Positions 16,818 through 26,078 of a stretch of 64,000 bases of DNA are shown in pieces. A model generated the notes under the pieces. The model saw nothing but the letters and a program-made list of their open reading frames with translations. It did no database searches and had not been told where the DNA came from. The translations under genes and the position numbers were made by a program. The DNA comes from Flavobacterium sp. I-STPP5a (GTDB lineage Bacteria; Bacteroidota; Bacteroidia; Flavobacteriales; Flavobacteriaceae), in the NCBI RefSeq assembly GCF_009764685.1, contig NZ_VHLM01000004.1:1-64000 (forward strand), given 5' to 3'. Each line of letters starts with the position of its first letter. Position 1 is the stretch's first letter.

Positions 16818-17936
16818 TTACAATTCAGCTCTAAAAGTACAACGCTTTTTGTGTACTTGAGGGTCAAAATGTTTCCACAGATTTTGAATGGCAACATTAT
16901 CTGCAAGTTCAGGAGTTCTAAAACAGTTTAGAATCCCTTTTTCTTTAAAAGTCTCATAACATTCCTTGAATAAAATTGCGGTTACAGCTTTGTTTTGGTA
17001 TTCGGGTAGTACACCAATAAGGTAAAAAATCACATTTTTACTTTGTTTTCTAGCCTTGAGCATGTGCAAGAACCCAAACGGAAACAACTTCCCTTTGGAT
17101 TTTTGTAAAGCCTCAGCAAAATCAGGCATTACGATACTAAAAGCGACAATGTTATGATCTTTGTCTTCTACAAACTTTATAAATTCAGGATTGATGAAGC
17201 TAATGTATTTTTTCTTGAAATACTCTTTTTGTGTATCAGAAATAGCTACAAAAGAGGATAGGGAAGCGTAGGATTTATTGAATAAATCAAACATTTTATC
17301 CACGTGCGGCATTACCTCTTTTGTGGTTTTAAAGTTCAACGGACTCAATTGATATCTTTTTTTAACCAAATCATTTGCCTTTTCAAAAAACTCAAGTTTT
17401 ACATTTTCAAAAGGGAATTTACTTTCTAAATATTCTTTCTCAACTTTAAAGCCTAGTTCTCTAAAATGGTTTGCGTAATAAGGATGGTTGTACCACGTGA
17501 TCATGGTGCTAATTTCATTAAAACCCTCAGTCATAACCCCAACTTTGTCAAGATTTGAAAATCCCATAGGTCCCTCTGCATGATCTAGATTGTTTTTTTT
17601 GCCTAGTTCGTAAACTTTTTCTAACAGAGCTTTTGTCACCTCAATGTCATCAATTACATCAAACCAGCCAAAACGAACTTTTAATTTCTGTTGGTTTTTT
17701 ACTTCGCTCCAATTTATGATTGCTGTAATTCGGCCAACGATTTCATTGTTTTTTTTGGCAACATAAAAATAGGCTTCCGCATTTTCAAAAGCTGGATTCT
17801 TTGTTTTGTCAAATGTTTCGAGCTCATCCGCAATAAGCGGTGGAACCCAGTAAGGATTGTTTTTGTAAAGGGAAAAAGGAAATTTAATAAACGCTGTTAA
17901 TTCTTTTTTTGATACGGCTTCGTGTATTGTAATCAT
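16818..17936 (-). CDS. GNAT-type N-acyltransferase; candidate bacterial ceramide synthase
   Basis: 372 residues, start MITIHEAVSKKEL. The N-terminal KFPFSLYKNNPYWVPPL, YFYVAKKNNEIVGRITAI and the C-terminal FYLIGVLPEYQNKAVTAI followed by a helix are acyl-CoA N-acyltransferase features: two GNAT half-folds with the acyl-CoA strand and loop. The length suits double-domain GNAT proteins better than small acetyltransferases. Proteins with this FP-LYK-P-WVPPL opening include, to my recollection, the GNAT-type ceramide synthase described in Caulobacter. Convergence with a serine-palmitoyltransferase-like gene supports N-acylation of a sphingoid base. That function is inference; the GNAT fold is the safe call. 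It follows an outer-membrane protein gene by 22 bases and is probably co-transcribed with it. Confidence 0.8.
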   Translation of the reverse strand: MITIHEAVSKKELTAFIKFPFSLYKNNPYWVPPLIADELETFDKTKNPAFENAEAYFYVAKKNNEIVGRITAIINWSEVKNQQKLKVRFGWFDVIDDIEVTKALLEKVYELGKKNNLDHAEGPMGFSNLDKVGVMTEGFNEISTMITWYNHPYYANHFRELGFKVEKEYLESKFPFENVKLEFFEKANDLVKKRYQLSPLNFKTTKEVMPHVDKMFDLFNKSYASLSSFVAISDTQKEYFKKKYISFINPEFIKFVEDKDHNIVAFSIVMPDFAEALQKSKGKLFPFGFLHMLKARKQSKNVIFYLIGVLPEYQNKAVTAILFKECYETFKEKGILNCFRTPELADNVAIQNLWKHFDPQVHKKRCTFRAEL

Positions 17937-17958
17937 GTTGTGTTTTAGAATGTTTTTA

Positions 17959-18918
17959 TTATCCTTTTTTAATTTTTTTGGCTACTTTCTTAGCTTTAGC
18001 GTCTTTTTTATCAGGTTTTACATCAATGCGAACTTCTTTGTATTTGCCATCATATCGCCATGCAAAACCGATTCCGCCAAATAAAGCCGAAGGAGTCTCT
18101 TTTAAACTAGTACCTATTGATGCGTCTACTTGCATATTTTTGTTGAGTAAATAAGCTGCTCCACCTCTCACAATGGCATCTGCATATAAGTCGCTTTTTA
18201 TGCCTTGATTTTCTACAAAACCAGACCATTTGTTGTTAAAACCACGTGTAAGTGTAACGGCATAACCATAGCTAGGGAAATCTGTACCAATATAATCTGC
18301 TGTGAAATTTGAAACTAAAACCCATCTGCCGTCACCCAGATTGTTTTGAGTAATCAATATTGCTTTTGGTGAGAATTGCGCTGGATATCTACTTGCGGTT
18401 GGGTTTCTGTTTGAAAATGCATACGGATTATTCTCTGCCGAATAATTTACACCTACAAAACCAGATACGGCAGGAATTAGCTGTCGCCAGTAAAATGAAT
18501 GGTTCGCTTTCCAGCTGTAAAGGTTTACTTTTTTCTTATAATTTTTATTTGGGTCATATACTAAATATTTTGCTCCTAGTACAAGTTGTTTAAAATCAGC
18601 AATAGCCGTTTTGCTGAATAAAGAGGTATACGTTTCATTTTGATATTGAATGTCAGCTATCAACTCTAAACGCTCCAGAAACAAACCCCAGCGCAATGTG
18701 GCATCAATACCAAAACCATTTGCTTCATACTCCAATAAATTGTGTTTTTGATTGATCCCGTAAACTCCTGTTTCAACCTGAATAACTGATTTACCCACGG
18801 CAAATGCAGACATGGTTTCTCCGGGTCTATTAGAGTTTATTTCATCGGTATACTGTGCATATTGAATACTTGGAATTGTAAAAAGAGCCGCTACAAGTAA
18901 TGATTTAAATGTTCGCAT
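17959..18918 (-). CDS. Outer-membrane beta-barrel protein (MetA-pathway/phenol-degradation transporter-like)
   Basis: 319 residues from MRTFKSLL. The in-frame extension 13 codons upstream is charged and would bury the signal peptide, so it was rejected. The signal peptide (about 1-20, ending IQYAQ) is followed by NSNRPGETMSAFAVGKSVIQ, the opening of the putative MetA-pathway transporter family, then repeated amphipathic strands (about 12). The C-terminus is a Lys-rich tail (KKDAKAKKVAKKIKKG) that is unusual for a barrel, since a terminal aromatic is expected. It is upstream of and 22 bases from the GNAT gene, so it may serve lipid transport or surface display for the same pathway, but nothing in the sequence proves this. 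Confidence 0.75.
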   Translation of the reverse strand: MRTFKSLLVAALFTIPSIQYAQYTDEINSNRPGETMSAFAVGKSVIQVETGVYGINQKHNLLEYEANGFGIDATLRWGLFLERLELIADIQYQNETYTSLFSKTAIADFKQLVLGAKYLVYDPNKNYKKKVNLYSWKANHSFYWRQLIPAVSGFVGVNYSAENNPYAFSNRNPTASRYPAQFSPKAILITQNNLGDGRWVLVSNFTADYIGTDFPSYGYAVTLTRGFNNKWSGFVENQGIKSDLYADAIVRGGAAYLLNKNMQVDASIGTSLKETPSALFGGIGFAWRYDGKYKEVRIDVKPDKKDAKAKKVAKKIKKG

Positions 18919-18995
18919 GATTGTTTTTTTTGTTTTTGGTCTAACATAGCTTTTCAAAAGTACTATAATTTATCATTTAATTAAGAATGATATCT

Positions 18996-19003
18996 TAATT
19001 TTG
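18996..19003 (+). promoter_or_regulatory. -7 box (TAATTTTG) of the DUF4834-yfhO operon
   Basis: Exact TAnnTTTG match, 49 bases before the ATG at 19052. It overlaps the in-frame TTG at 19001, arguing against that longer start. Confidence 0.55.
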
Positions 19004-19051
19004 TCCCCAAATATAGTTCTGAATTTATTATTTTTGGAAAAAATTACCTTT

Positions 19052-19336
19052 ATGCAAACAGCTTCTTTTAAAAGTGTTTTAAATACAATTTTATTTATCA
19101 TTGCATTTTACTACATATTCAAATTTTTAGCAAAACTATTTTTGCCATTAATTTTAAAAAAGGTAGTAGAAAAAGCAGGTCAAAACATGCAGCAACAGCA
19201 GTATCAGCAAAAATCTTGGAACAATACGCAGCAACAGCCACAACAAGATGAAATAATTTATAACACAGAGAACGTAAAAAAACCTCGCGAAACTAAAAAA
19301 GTAGGGGATTACGTGGACTATGAAGAAATAGATTAA
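19052..19336 (+). CDS. DUF4834-type small membrane protein
   Basis: 94 residues from MQTASFKSVL. One hydrophobic helix (about 7-35; ILFIIAFYYIFKFLAKLFL) is followed by a Gln-rich linker (QQQQYQQ, TQQQPQQD) and a conserved acidic end (VGDYVDYEEID). This is the DUF4834 layout found in Flavobacteriia, often just upstream of a YfhO gene as here (53 bases). It is an inner-membrane protein with a disordered cytoplasmic tail. Role unknown. The upstream TTG extension was rejected because it overlaps a promoter box. Confidence 0.75.
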   Translation: MQTASFKSVLNTILFIIAFYYIFKFLAKLFLPLILKKVVEKAGQNMQQQQYQQKSWNNTQQQPQQDEIIYNTENVKKPRETKKVGDYVDYEEID

Positions 19337-19389
19337 AACGTTATGCTTGAACCACATCAATACATTTATTAAATCCAATACAATATAAA

Positions 19390-21807
19390 TTGAAAATAAT
19401 TAATAAGTTTTACCCACACGCTCTTGCCATTTTTGGTTTTGTCCTTGTTTCCTTGATTTACTTTTATCCAGTTTTGCAAGGAAAACAAATTTTCCAATCG
19501 GATATTGTTCAATATACAGGCATGGCCAAGGAGCAAAACGATTTTAGAGCCGCAAATGATGTAGAACCGTATTGGACTAATTCAGCCTTTGGAGGTATGC
19601 CTACGTATCAATTAGGTGCCAAGTATTCGCATGATTATATTGGTGCTCTGGATGATACATTGCGATTTTTACCTCGTCCTGCTGATTATTTATTTCTTTA
19701 CTTTTTAGGTTTTTATGCATTATTATTAGTGCTGAAAATAGATCCTCTAAAGGCCTTCTTCGGAGCCTTGGCTTTTGGATTTTCCACTTATTTGATTGTT
19801 ATTTTGGGAGTAGGGCATAATGCAAAAGCACATGCAATTGGGTACATGCCACTTGTTGTGGCTGGATTTATTTTGGTTTTCCAAAAAAAATACGTGTTGG
19901 GTGGTTTGATCACACTTTTTGCGACAGCATTAGAGATCAATGCGAATCACTTTCAAATGACGTATTACCTCTTGATTTTCCTTTTAATACTTTCTGGGTA
20001 TTTTATATACAAACACATAAAGGATAAAGAATATAAGACGTTACTATATTCTTTTGGAGCTTTAGCAGTAGCTGGTATTTTTGCGCTTGGTGCCAATGCA
20101 ACGAACTTGTTGGCTACTTCTGAATATACTAATTTCAGTATCAGAGGGAAAAGTGAGCTTACCTTTAACCCTGATGGAACTAAAAACCAGACTACTTCAT
20201 CTATGTCTAAAGATTATATTACCGAATATAGTTATGGTGTAATGGAAAGCTTTAACCTTATTGCACCGCGTCTTTTTGGAGGTTCAAATAATGAAAAAGT
20301 AGGCAAGGATAGTCACATGTTTGAATTCATGATAGGACAAGGAGTTCCAGAGGATCAAGCAACTGATTTTGTCTCAGGAATGCCTACTTATTGGGGAGAT
20401 CAACCCATCGTGGCAGCACCGGCTTACATAGGAATTGTAGTTTTCTTTTTGGCAGTAATGGCTTTGTTTTTAGACCAAAGAAAAATTAAATACGTTTTCT
20501 TAACAGGTGCATTTGTTTCCTTACTGCTTTCTTGGGGAAAAAATTTCCCTTTAGTAACTGATTTTTTTATTGAGTATATTCCGTTGTATGATAAGTTTAG
20601 AGCAGTGTCCTCTAATCAGGTAGTTTTAGAAATGTGCTTTCCAGTACTTGCAATAATGGGATTGCAATCGTATTTCAAATCAGATAAAAAAGCACAGTGG
20701 AAATCCTTGTATGAAACAACAATTCTTTCTCTAGGTATACTTCTTATTTTGTTTTTAAGTAAAAGCATGTTTAGTTTTTCTGGTGGTACCGATGCGTATT
20801 TTCAAGAAAGCTATGGTCCTGACTTTGTCAACGCTTTGAAGGAAGATAGAATGAGCTTGTTTAGTGCAGATTTGCTTCGCTCTGCTTTCTTTATAATATT
20901 GGTAGCTGGAGTTTTATGGCTGTCTTTAAAGGAGAGATTTGCTCAAAATACTGCTATCGTAATTGTAGGTTTATTGATGGTTTCTGACTTGTTTTTTGTT
21001 GCTAAAAATTATGTTTCAGGTAAAGATTTTGTGAGTAAATATCAAGTAGAAGCTCCTTTCCAAGAATCTCCATCGGATGCAGAAATTTTAAAAGATACTT
21101 CAAATTATAGAGTATTTGAGGTAGGAGATATTATGGGTGCTAGAGCCTCTTATTTTCATAAATCTATTGGTGGTTACAGTGCTGTGAGACCAAGAAGGAT
21201 GCAGCAATTAATGGATTATCAAATTGTAAAAAATAATATCGAAGTTCTTAATATGCTTAATGTGAAGTATTTGATACAAAAAGATAAAGAAGGTAAAGAA
21301 TTTCCGGTTGCGAACCCCGATGCAAATGGTAATGCATGGTTTATTAGTCAGGTGAAACAAGTAAATTCTCCCGATGCCGAAATGAAAGCTTTGGATAAAT
21401 TAGATTCTAAAAATACGGTTGTCATTAATACAAAGGAGTTTCAAGTAAAAAATACGGCTTTCGCCAAAGATAGCGCGGCTACAATATCTGTAGTTACGTA
21501 TAAACCAAATTACATCAAGTATACTGCTACCAATAAAAATGAAGGCTTCGCCGTATTCTCTGAAGCTTATTATGGTAATGGGTGGATTGCTTACATTGAC
21601 GATAAAAAAGTAGATCATTTGAGAGTTGATTATCTTTTAAGAGGATTGCCGATACCTGCAGGAAAACATAAAATCGAATTTAAGTTTGAGCCTCAAGTTG
21701 TAAAAACGGGTAGTACGATTACGCTGATAAGTGCAGTTGGAATATTGTTACTGCTGATTGGGGGAATTTATTACGAAAAAAAGAAGAACCCGAAGAACGT
21801 TGATTAA
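19390..21807 (+). CDS. YfhO family multi-pass membrane protein
   Basis: 805 residues starting at TTG (MKIINKFYPH); no ATG lies before the first membrane segment. About 12-13 transmembrane helices are evident, with a large extracytoplasmic loop after the first pair (QGKQIFQSDIVQYTGMAKEQ) and a C-terminal soluble domain before a last helix (ILLLLIGGIYYEKKK). GT-C-like acidic loops (DIVQ, YWTNSAFGGMPTYQLG) suit a lipid-linked glycosyltransferase. YfhO of Bacillus glycosylates lipoteichoic acid; in Bacteroidota the acceptor is unknown. Glycosyltransferase and flippase genes follow within 61 and 38 bases, so it is likely part of a surface-glycan operon. Confidence 0.88.
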   Translation: MKIINKFYPHALAIFGFVLVSLIYFYPVLQGKQIFQSDIVQYTGMAKEQNDFRAANDVEPYWTNSAFGGMPTYQLGAKYSHDYIGALDDTLRFLPRPADYLFLYFLGFYALLLVLKIDPLKAFFGALAFGFSTYLIVILGVGHNAKAHAIGYMPLVVAGFILVFQKKYVLGGLITLFATALEINANHFQMTYYLLIFLLILSGYFIYKHIKDKEYKTLLYSFGALAVAGIFALGANATNLLATSEYTNFSIRGKSELTFNPDGTKNQTTSSMSKDYITEYSYGVMESFNLIAPRLFGGSNNEKVGKDSHMFEFMIGQGVPEDQATDFVSGMPTYWGDQPIVAAPAYIGIVVFFLAVMALFLDQRKIKYVFLTGAFVSLLLSWGKNFPLVTDFFIEYIPLYDKFRAVSSNQVVLEMCFPVLAIMGLQSYFKSDKKAQWKSLYETTILSLGILLILFLSKSMFSFSGGTDAYFQESYGPDFVNALKEDRMSLFSADLLRSAFFIILVAGVLWLSLKERFAQNTAIVIVGLLMVSDLFFVAKNYVSGKDFVSKYQVEAPFQESPSDAEILKDTSNYRVFEVGDIMGARASYFHKSIGGYSAVRPRRMQQLMDYQIVKNNIEVLNMLNVKYLIQKDKEGKEFPVANPDANGNAWFISQVKQVNSPDAEMKALDKLDSKNTVVINTKEFQVKNTAFAKDSAATISVVTYKPNYIKYTATNKNEGFAVFSEAYYGNGWIAYIDDKKVDHLRVDYLLRGLPIPAGKHKIEFKFEPQVVKTGSTITLISAVGILLLLIGGIYYEKKKNPKNVD

Positions 21808-21868
21808 TTAATGTTGTTTTATATTTTCGGAGTAGTTGTCAGGAATATTTTAATTCAACAGGAATAAA

Positions 21869-23158
21869 TTGAAAAATAATAAAGTTTTAATAATTACCTA
21901 TTATTGGCCACCGGCGGGAGGACCAGGAGTGCAGCGTTGGCTTAAGTTTGTAAAGTATTTACCAGATTTTGGCGTTCAGCCTATTGTTTATATTCCAGAG
22001 AATCCTACCTATCCTATTGTGGATCAAAATCTTGTAAGTGAGGTGTCTGATCAAGTAATTATTATCAAGCATAGGATTTTTGAGCCTTATCAATTGGCCT
22101 CTTTTTTATCCAAGAATAAAACTCAAAAAATGAATTCCGGGATTATTCCTAATCAAAAAAAGCAATCTTTTCTTGATAAAACTTTACTTTGGATTAGAGG
22201 GAATCTTTTTATTCCTGATGCCCGCGTTTTTTGGGTAAAACCATCAGTATCATTTTTAGAAAAATACATTCTAGAAAATGATATTGATACCATTATTACT
22301 TCGGGTCCGCCACACAGTTTGCATCTTATTGGATTAGAATTAAAACAAAAACTAAATTTAAAATGGTTTGCTGATTTTAGAGATCCGTGGACTACAATAG
22401 GCTATCATAAATCCTTACGGTTATCAAGTTTTGCCGCCAAGAAACATAAAGCTTTGGAGCATCAGGTTTTGAATACAGCCGATACGGTTATTGTAACGAG
22501 TAAAACTACTAAAACGGAATTTCAAGCGATTACAAATAAACCAATTTCGGTAATTACTAATGGTTATGATACAGAGCAAGTTGAAAAACAAGTATTGGAT
22601 TCTAAATTCTCACTGGCACACATTGGTTCTTTTCTTTCTGAGAGAAATCCAAAGATGTTATGGGAAGTGCTGCTGGAACTGCTAGAGGAAATCCCTAGTT
22701 TTAAATTGAATTTAGAAATAAAACTAATAGGAGCGGTCAGTCAGGAGGTTTTAGATACCATTTCTCAATTTGAACTTCATTCCTACGTGAATAATTTAGG
22801 TTATGTTTCGCATGCTGAGGCTATTGCGCATCAAAGAAAGTCACAGGTTTTGCTGCTAATCGAAATCAACTCTGAAGACACTAAAAGCATTATCCCTGGT
22901 AAACTTTTTGAATATATGGTTTCCAATAGGCCAATTATAGCAATTGGGCCTCAAGATTCTGATTTTGCTGAAATTATCACCAATACCAACACAGGTGTAT
23001 TTTTTGATTATTCTGAGAAAATGAAACTTAAAAGAGTAATTTTGGAATTTTATAATCAATTTTTAGAAGGAAGGTTGCAATCCAATGGAGTTGGTTTACA
23101 AAGCTATTCTAGAAAAAACCTTACCAAAGAATTAGTTCAATTGCTTAACAAAATATAG
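21869..23158 (+). CDS. Glycosyltransferase, GT-B fold (GT4-like)
   Basis: 429 residues starting at TTG (MKNNKVLIITYYWPPAGGPG); no earlier ATG is available. The N-terminal Rossmann half has the glycine-rich GGPGVQRWLK loop and TSGPPHSLHLIGL. The linker carries WFADFRDPWTTIGY, and the second half has LAHIGSFLSERNP and PGKLFEYMVSNRPIIAIG, the nucleotide-sugar-binding E-x7-E-type region (E of KLFEY). This is the family often annotated as group 1 glycosyltransferase in flavobacterial surface-polysaccharide loci. It lies between YfhO and a Wzx-type flippase in one strand run. The donor sugar is unknown. Confidence 0.88.
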   Translation: MKNNKVLIITYYWPPAGGPGVQRWLKFVKYLPDFGVQPIVYIPENPTYPIVDQNLVSEVSDQVIIIKHRIFEPYQLASFLSKNKTQKMNSGIIPNQKKQSFLDKTLLWIRGNLFIPDARVFWVKPSVSFLEKYILENDIDTIITSGPPHSLHLIGLELKQKLNLKWFADFRDPWTTIGYHKSLRLSSFAAKKHKALEHQVLNTADTVIVTSKTTKTEFQAITNKPISVITNGYDTEQVEKQVLDSKFSLAHIGSFLSERNPKMLWEVLLELLEEIPSFKLNLEIKLIGAVSQEVLDTISQFELHSYVNNLGYVSHAEAIAHQRKSQVLLLIEINSEDTKSIIPGKLFEYMVSNRPIIAIGPQDSDFAEIITNTNTGVFFDYSEKMKLKRVILEFYNQFLEGRLQSNGVGLQSYSRKNLTKELVQLLNKI

Positions 23159-23196
23159 TAAAGTAAAGCCTGTTTGTGTTTTACAATCAATAAATA

Positions 23197-24663
23197 ATGG
23201 GAATCGTATTAAATCAATCATTAAAGAATACCATAATTACCTATGTAGGTTTCGGAATTGGTGGGATAAACACTATTTATTTGTATCCTGTTTTTCTTGG
23301 GGCAACTTTTTATGGTTTAACTAATTACGTAACTTCTTGTGCAAATGTTATTATGCCCTTATTTGCCATTGGGATGCAAAATACCTTGGTGAAATTTTAT
23401 TCTCAATATAAAACTGAAGAGGAAAAATGCCGTTTTTTATCCTTTACTGTTTTATTTCCTTTATTATTAATAATTCCAATGTTGTTGATTGGGCTTTTCT
23501 TTTACGATGAAATTTTATTCTTTTTGTCCAAAAAGAACGCAATAGTCAAAAATTATATCTGGTTGATACCATTTATTGGGTTGTGTATGGCGTATTTCGA
23601 GATTTTTTATGCTTGGGCAAGAGTTCACATGCACTCCGTTTTTGGTAATTTTATTAAAGAAGTAGGTTTGCGATTGTTTTCGTTATTTCTACTGATAGGA
23701 GTTTATTACAAATGGCTCACGGTTGAAGGATTTGTTTACGCAACAGCTGGATTGTATTTTTTGGCATTTCTAGTCACCATGTTCTATGCATTTAGCATAC
23801 AAAAACCCACTTTTCAGTTTACAATACCCGTAAACACGAAAGAAATATTAACATATACTTTTTATATTATATTGTCAGGTAGTGTTGCTAATTTACTTTT
23901 GGATGGAGATAAAATGATTCTTAATCAATATATGCATATTGAGAATATTGCCTTTTATTCTGTTGCAACCTATATTGCGTTAGTAATTTCTGTTCCAAGT
24001 AGAGCGATGCATCAAATAGTGTATCCTATCACTGCACGACTAATGCACGAAAATAAGCAAGAAGAGTTAAATGATCTTTACAAGAAAACTTCGATTAATC
24101 TTCAGGTAGTTGGTGGTTTGGTTATGTTGGGTATTTTTGTTAATATCAATCAATTGTATGACATGGTTCCCAAGGAGTACAGCGGAGGTATTTTGGTGGT
24201 TTTTATGATTGGGATTTCTAAATATTTTGATTTGATATTGGGGAATAATAATGCGATAATTTTTAATACGAAATATTACCGAACAGTTTTGTTTTTGGGC
24301 GTAGGTTTAGTAGCATTAACCATAGGGTTGAATATGATTTTCATCCCAATATATGGTATTATGGGTTCTGCTTTTGCTACTTTATTATCGATTACAATAT
24401 ACAGTTTGGCGAAGTTGCTTTTTGTTGTCAAACGATTGCATTTATATCCTTTTACAAAGCAAACTTTACATTCGTTATTAATTACATTTTTGTTATTCCT
24501 TATGTTTTATTTTTGGGAATTTCCTTTTAATCCTATTATAAATATTTTATTGAAATCAATCTTGATTACAATTTTATATGTGTATGTTAATTACAAATTT
24601 GTTGTCTCTATTGAGATTAACGAAGCTATAAATGTTGTTCTTAGGAAAATTAAGATTTTATAG
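23197..24663 (+). CDS. Wzx-type lipopolysaccharide/oligosaccharide flippase
   Basis: 488 residues with about 14 hydrophobic helices, MATE/MOP superfamily. The N-terminus is VLNQSLKNTIITYVGFGIG, with GATFYGLTNYV in the next loop and the mid-protein GDKMILNQYM and SRAMHQIVYPITARLMHE characteristic of Wzx-like polysaccharide exporters. It would flip lipid-linked glycans across the inner membrane. It follows the glycosyltransferase by 38 bases, so it probably handles that pathway's product. Length is typical. Confidence 0.9.
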   Translation: MGIVLNQSLKNTIITYVGFGIGGINTIYLYPVFLGATFYGLTNYVTSCANVIMPLFAIGMQNTLVKFYSQYKTEEEKCRFLSFTVLFPLLLIIPMLLIGLFFYDEILFFLSKKNAIVKNYIWLIPFIGLCMAYFEIFYAWARVHMHSVFGNFIKEVGLRLFSLFLLIGVYYKWLTVEGFVYATAGLYFLAFLVTMFYAFSIQKPTFQFTIPVNTKEILTYTFYIILSGSVANLLLDGDKMILNQYMHIENIAFYSVATYIALVISVPSRAMHQIVYPITARLMHENKQEELNDLYKKTSINLQVVGGLVMLGIFVNINQLYDMVPKEYSGGILVVFMIGISKYFDLILGNNNAIIFNTKYYRTVLFLGVGLVALTIGLNMIFIPIYGIMGSAFATLLSITIYSLAKLLFVVKRLHLYPFTKQTLHSLLITFLLFLMFYFWEFPFNPIINILLKSILITILYVYVNYKFVVSIEINEAINVVLRKIKIL

Positions 24664-24813
24664 TTAGGCAATATAGATGTAAATGGCGTTATTTAAATTG
24701 TTTTTAGTCTATTTCTTGTAATTAAATTTTCTTGCTGTTTTCCGTTTGAATTTTGATCAAAAATAATTGAAATATCACTAAAAGTGGGTATTGCTGTTGA
24801 GTGATTAAGGTGG

Positions 24814-24821
24814 TAATTTTG
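24814..24821 (+). promoter_or_regulatory. -7 box (TAATTTTG)
   Basis: TAnnTTTG match 46 bases before the ATG at 24867, in the 203-base gap after the flippase gene. The rest of that gap shows nothing recognisable. Confidence 0.5.
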
Positions 24822-24866
24822 TCGTGCGTTATAAAATTATATAATAGTACACAAGCACTCATTTAA

Positions 24867-25175
24867 ATGGTAAATACTACTTCACAAGCAGAAAACACGG
24901 ACGCTAACTTAGTTAAATTTTCAACCCTATTGAAAGGAAAAACTAAAGAAGGATTTGTAGTTGTAGAACGCAATGATAAACTCCCTTACGCGGTGTTGTT
25001 AAAAAAGAAAAAAAAGGTAAACCACATCTATAATTTTGCCATATTTTGTGCCACTCTGGGACTGTGGTCTTTCGCATGGATTTACATTACCCAAGTATCA
25101 TCAAAAGCGAAAAAGATTTTAATTGCAATAGATGAAGACGGAAATCCATTTGAAGAAAAATGCTATATGGGATAA
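24867..25175 (+). CDS. Hypothetical 102-residue protein with one hydrophobic segment
   Basis: The ATG at 24867 opens a frame with a polar N-terminal half (KFSTLLKGKTKEGFVVVERN), a lysine run (LKKKKKVNH), a hydrophobic stretch (about 57-75; IYNFAIFCATLGLWSFAWIY) and a charged tail ending NPFEEKCYMG. A single-span inner-membrane protein is likely. No family recognised. It has its own -7 box, and the following outer-membrane gene has another, so they may be transcribed separately. Confidence 0.7.
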   Translation: MVNTTSQAENTDANLVKFSTLLKGKTKEGFVVVERNDKLPYAVLLKKKKKVNHIYNFAIFCATLGLWSFAWIYITQVSSKAKKILIAIDEDGNPFEEKCYMG

Positions 25176-25192
25176 TTTTTCTTATTTTTGAA

Positions 25193-25200
25193 ATCAATAT
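25193..25200 (+). promoter_or_regulatory. -7 box (TATTTTTG)
   Basis: TAnnTTTG match 23 bases before the ATG at 25223. It gives a short leader and rules out the longer in-frame start at 25160. Confidence 0.5.
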
Positions 25201-25222
25201 TCAAATATTTAAAAGACTTATT

Positions 25223-26020
25223 ATGAAATGTAAATTACTTATCCTAGCAGCTTTTCTGCTAAACATTAGTATTGCTGTTGCACAATCTCCTGGAGAAATT
25301 GACAATCAAGAATCGATTACTATTAATGATGATGTAGTTTCGCCAAAAAAGAACAACGTCAAAATCAGTTTAACAAGTTTAATTTTTGGGAACTATCAAT
25401 TCCAGTACGAAAGAAGTTTAACCAAGCATATTGGTGTTGTTGTAGGGTACAGTTTTATTCCAAAAGCGGCTGTACCATTTAGAACACAATTAAATGACTT
25501 AACAGCAGATAGTGAAGATACTCAAGGTATTTTTGAAAATGCAGAACTGGGTTACAAAGCTTTTACTCCTGAGGTTAGATTTTATTTAGGAAAAGGATAC
25601 GGGAAAGGTTTTTATTTAGCACCTTTCTATAGAAATGTAAGGTATGATATTACTAATGTAAATTTTACTTTCAGTAGTGATATTGTAGGTTTTACACAAC
25701 AAAATCTTTCAATGGGAGGAAAATTGACCGCTAATTCTTTTGGATTACAGCTTGGAGCACAATTTAATTTAGGGAAACACATCATCCTTGATTGGTGGAT
25801 TGTAGGTCCTCATTATGGTACTTCTAAGGGTGATTTTGTAGGGATAACTGATAGAAACTTAACAACATTTGAACAGCAAGAGTTGAAAAAAGAACTGGAT
25901 AACATTGAACTTCCATTATCTGATATGAAAACAGAAGTTAATGCTCGTGGCGCTAAGATTAGTGTGAGTGGCCCATGGGGTGGTGTAAGAAGCGGAATTA
26001 GCTTAGGATACCGATTCTAA
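25223..26020 (+). CDS. Outer-membrane beta-barrel protein (DUF3575-like)
   Basis: 265 residues from MKCKLLILAAF. The signal peptide (about 1-20, ending IAVAQ) is followed by a short Asp/Asn-rich linker, then barrel strands (VKISLTSLIFGNYQFQYER, IGVVVGYSFIPK, GYKAFTPEVRFYLG, KGFYLAPFYRN, FGLQLGAQFNLG) and a terminal GISLGYRF ending in an aromatic, the outer-membrane insertion signal. The family resembles DUF3575 proteins of Bacteroidota. Function unknown. A strong terminator follows, shared with uvrA. Confidence 0.8.
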   Translation: MKCKLLILAAFLLNISIAVAQSPGEIDNQESITINDDVVSPKKNNVKISLTSLIFGNYQFQYERSLTKHIGVVVGYSFIPKAAVPFRTQLNDLTADSEDTQGIFENAELGYKAFTPEVRFYLGKGYGKGFYLAPFYRNVRYDITNVNFTFSSDIVGFTQQNLSMGGKLTANSFGLQLGAQFNLGKHIILDWWIVGPHYGTSKGDFVGITDRNLTTFEQQELKKELDNIELPLSDMKTEVNARGAKISVSGPWGGVRSGISLGYRF

Positions 26021-26040
26021 ATAACATAGAACAAATATTT

Positions 26041-26077
26041 AAAGCCGATATACTTGAAAAAGAATATCGGCTTTTTT
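26041..26077 (+). terminator. Bidirectional intrinsic terminator
   Basis: AAAGCCGATAT / ATATCGGCTTT stem (11 bp) with T6 on the plus strand and A-rich sequence opposite. It sits between the convergent outer-membrane gene and uvrA. Confidence 0.88.
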
Positions 26078-26078
26078 A

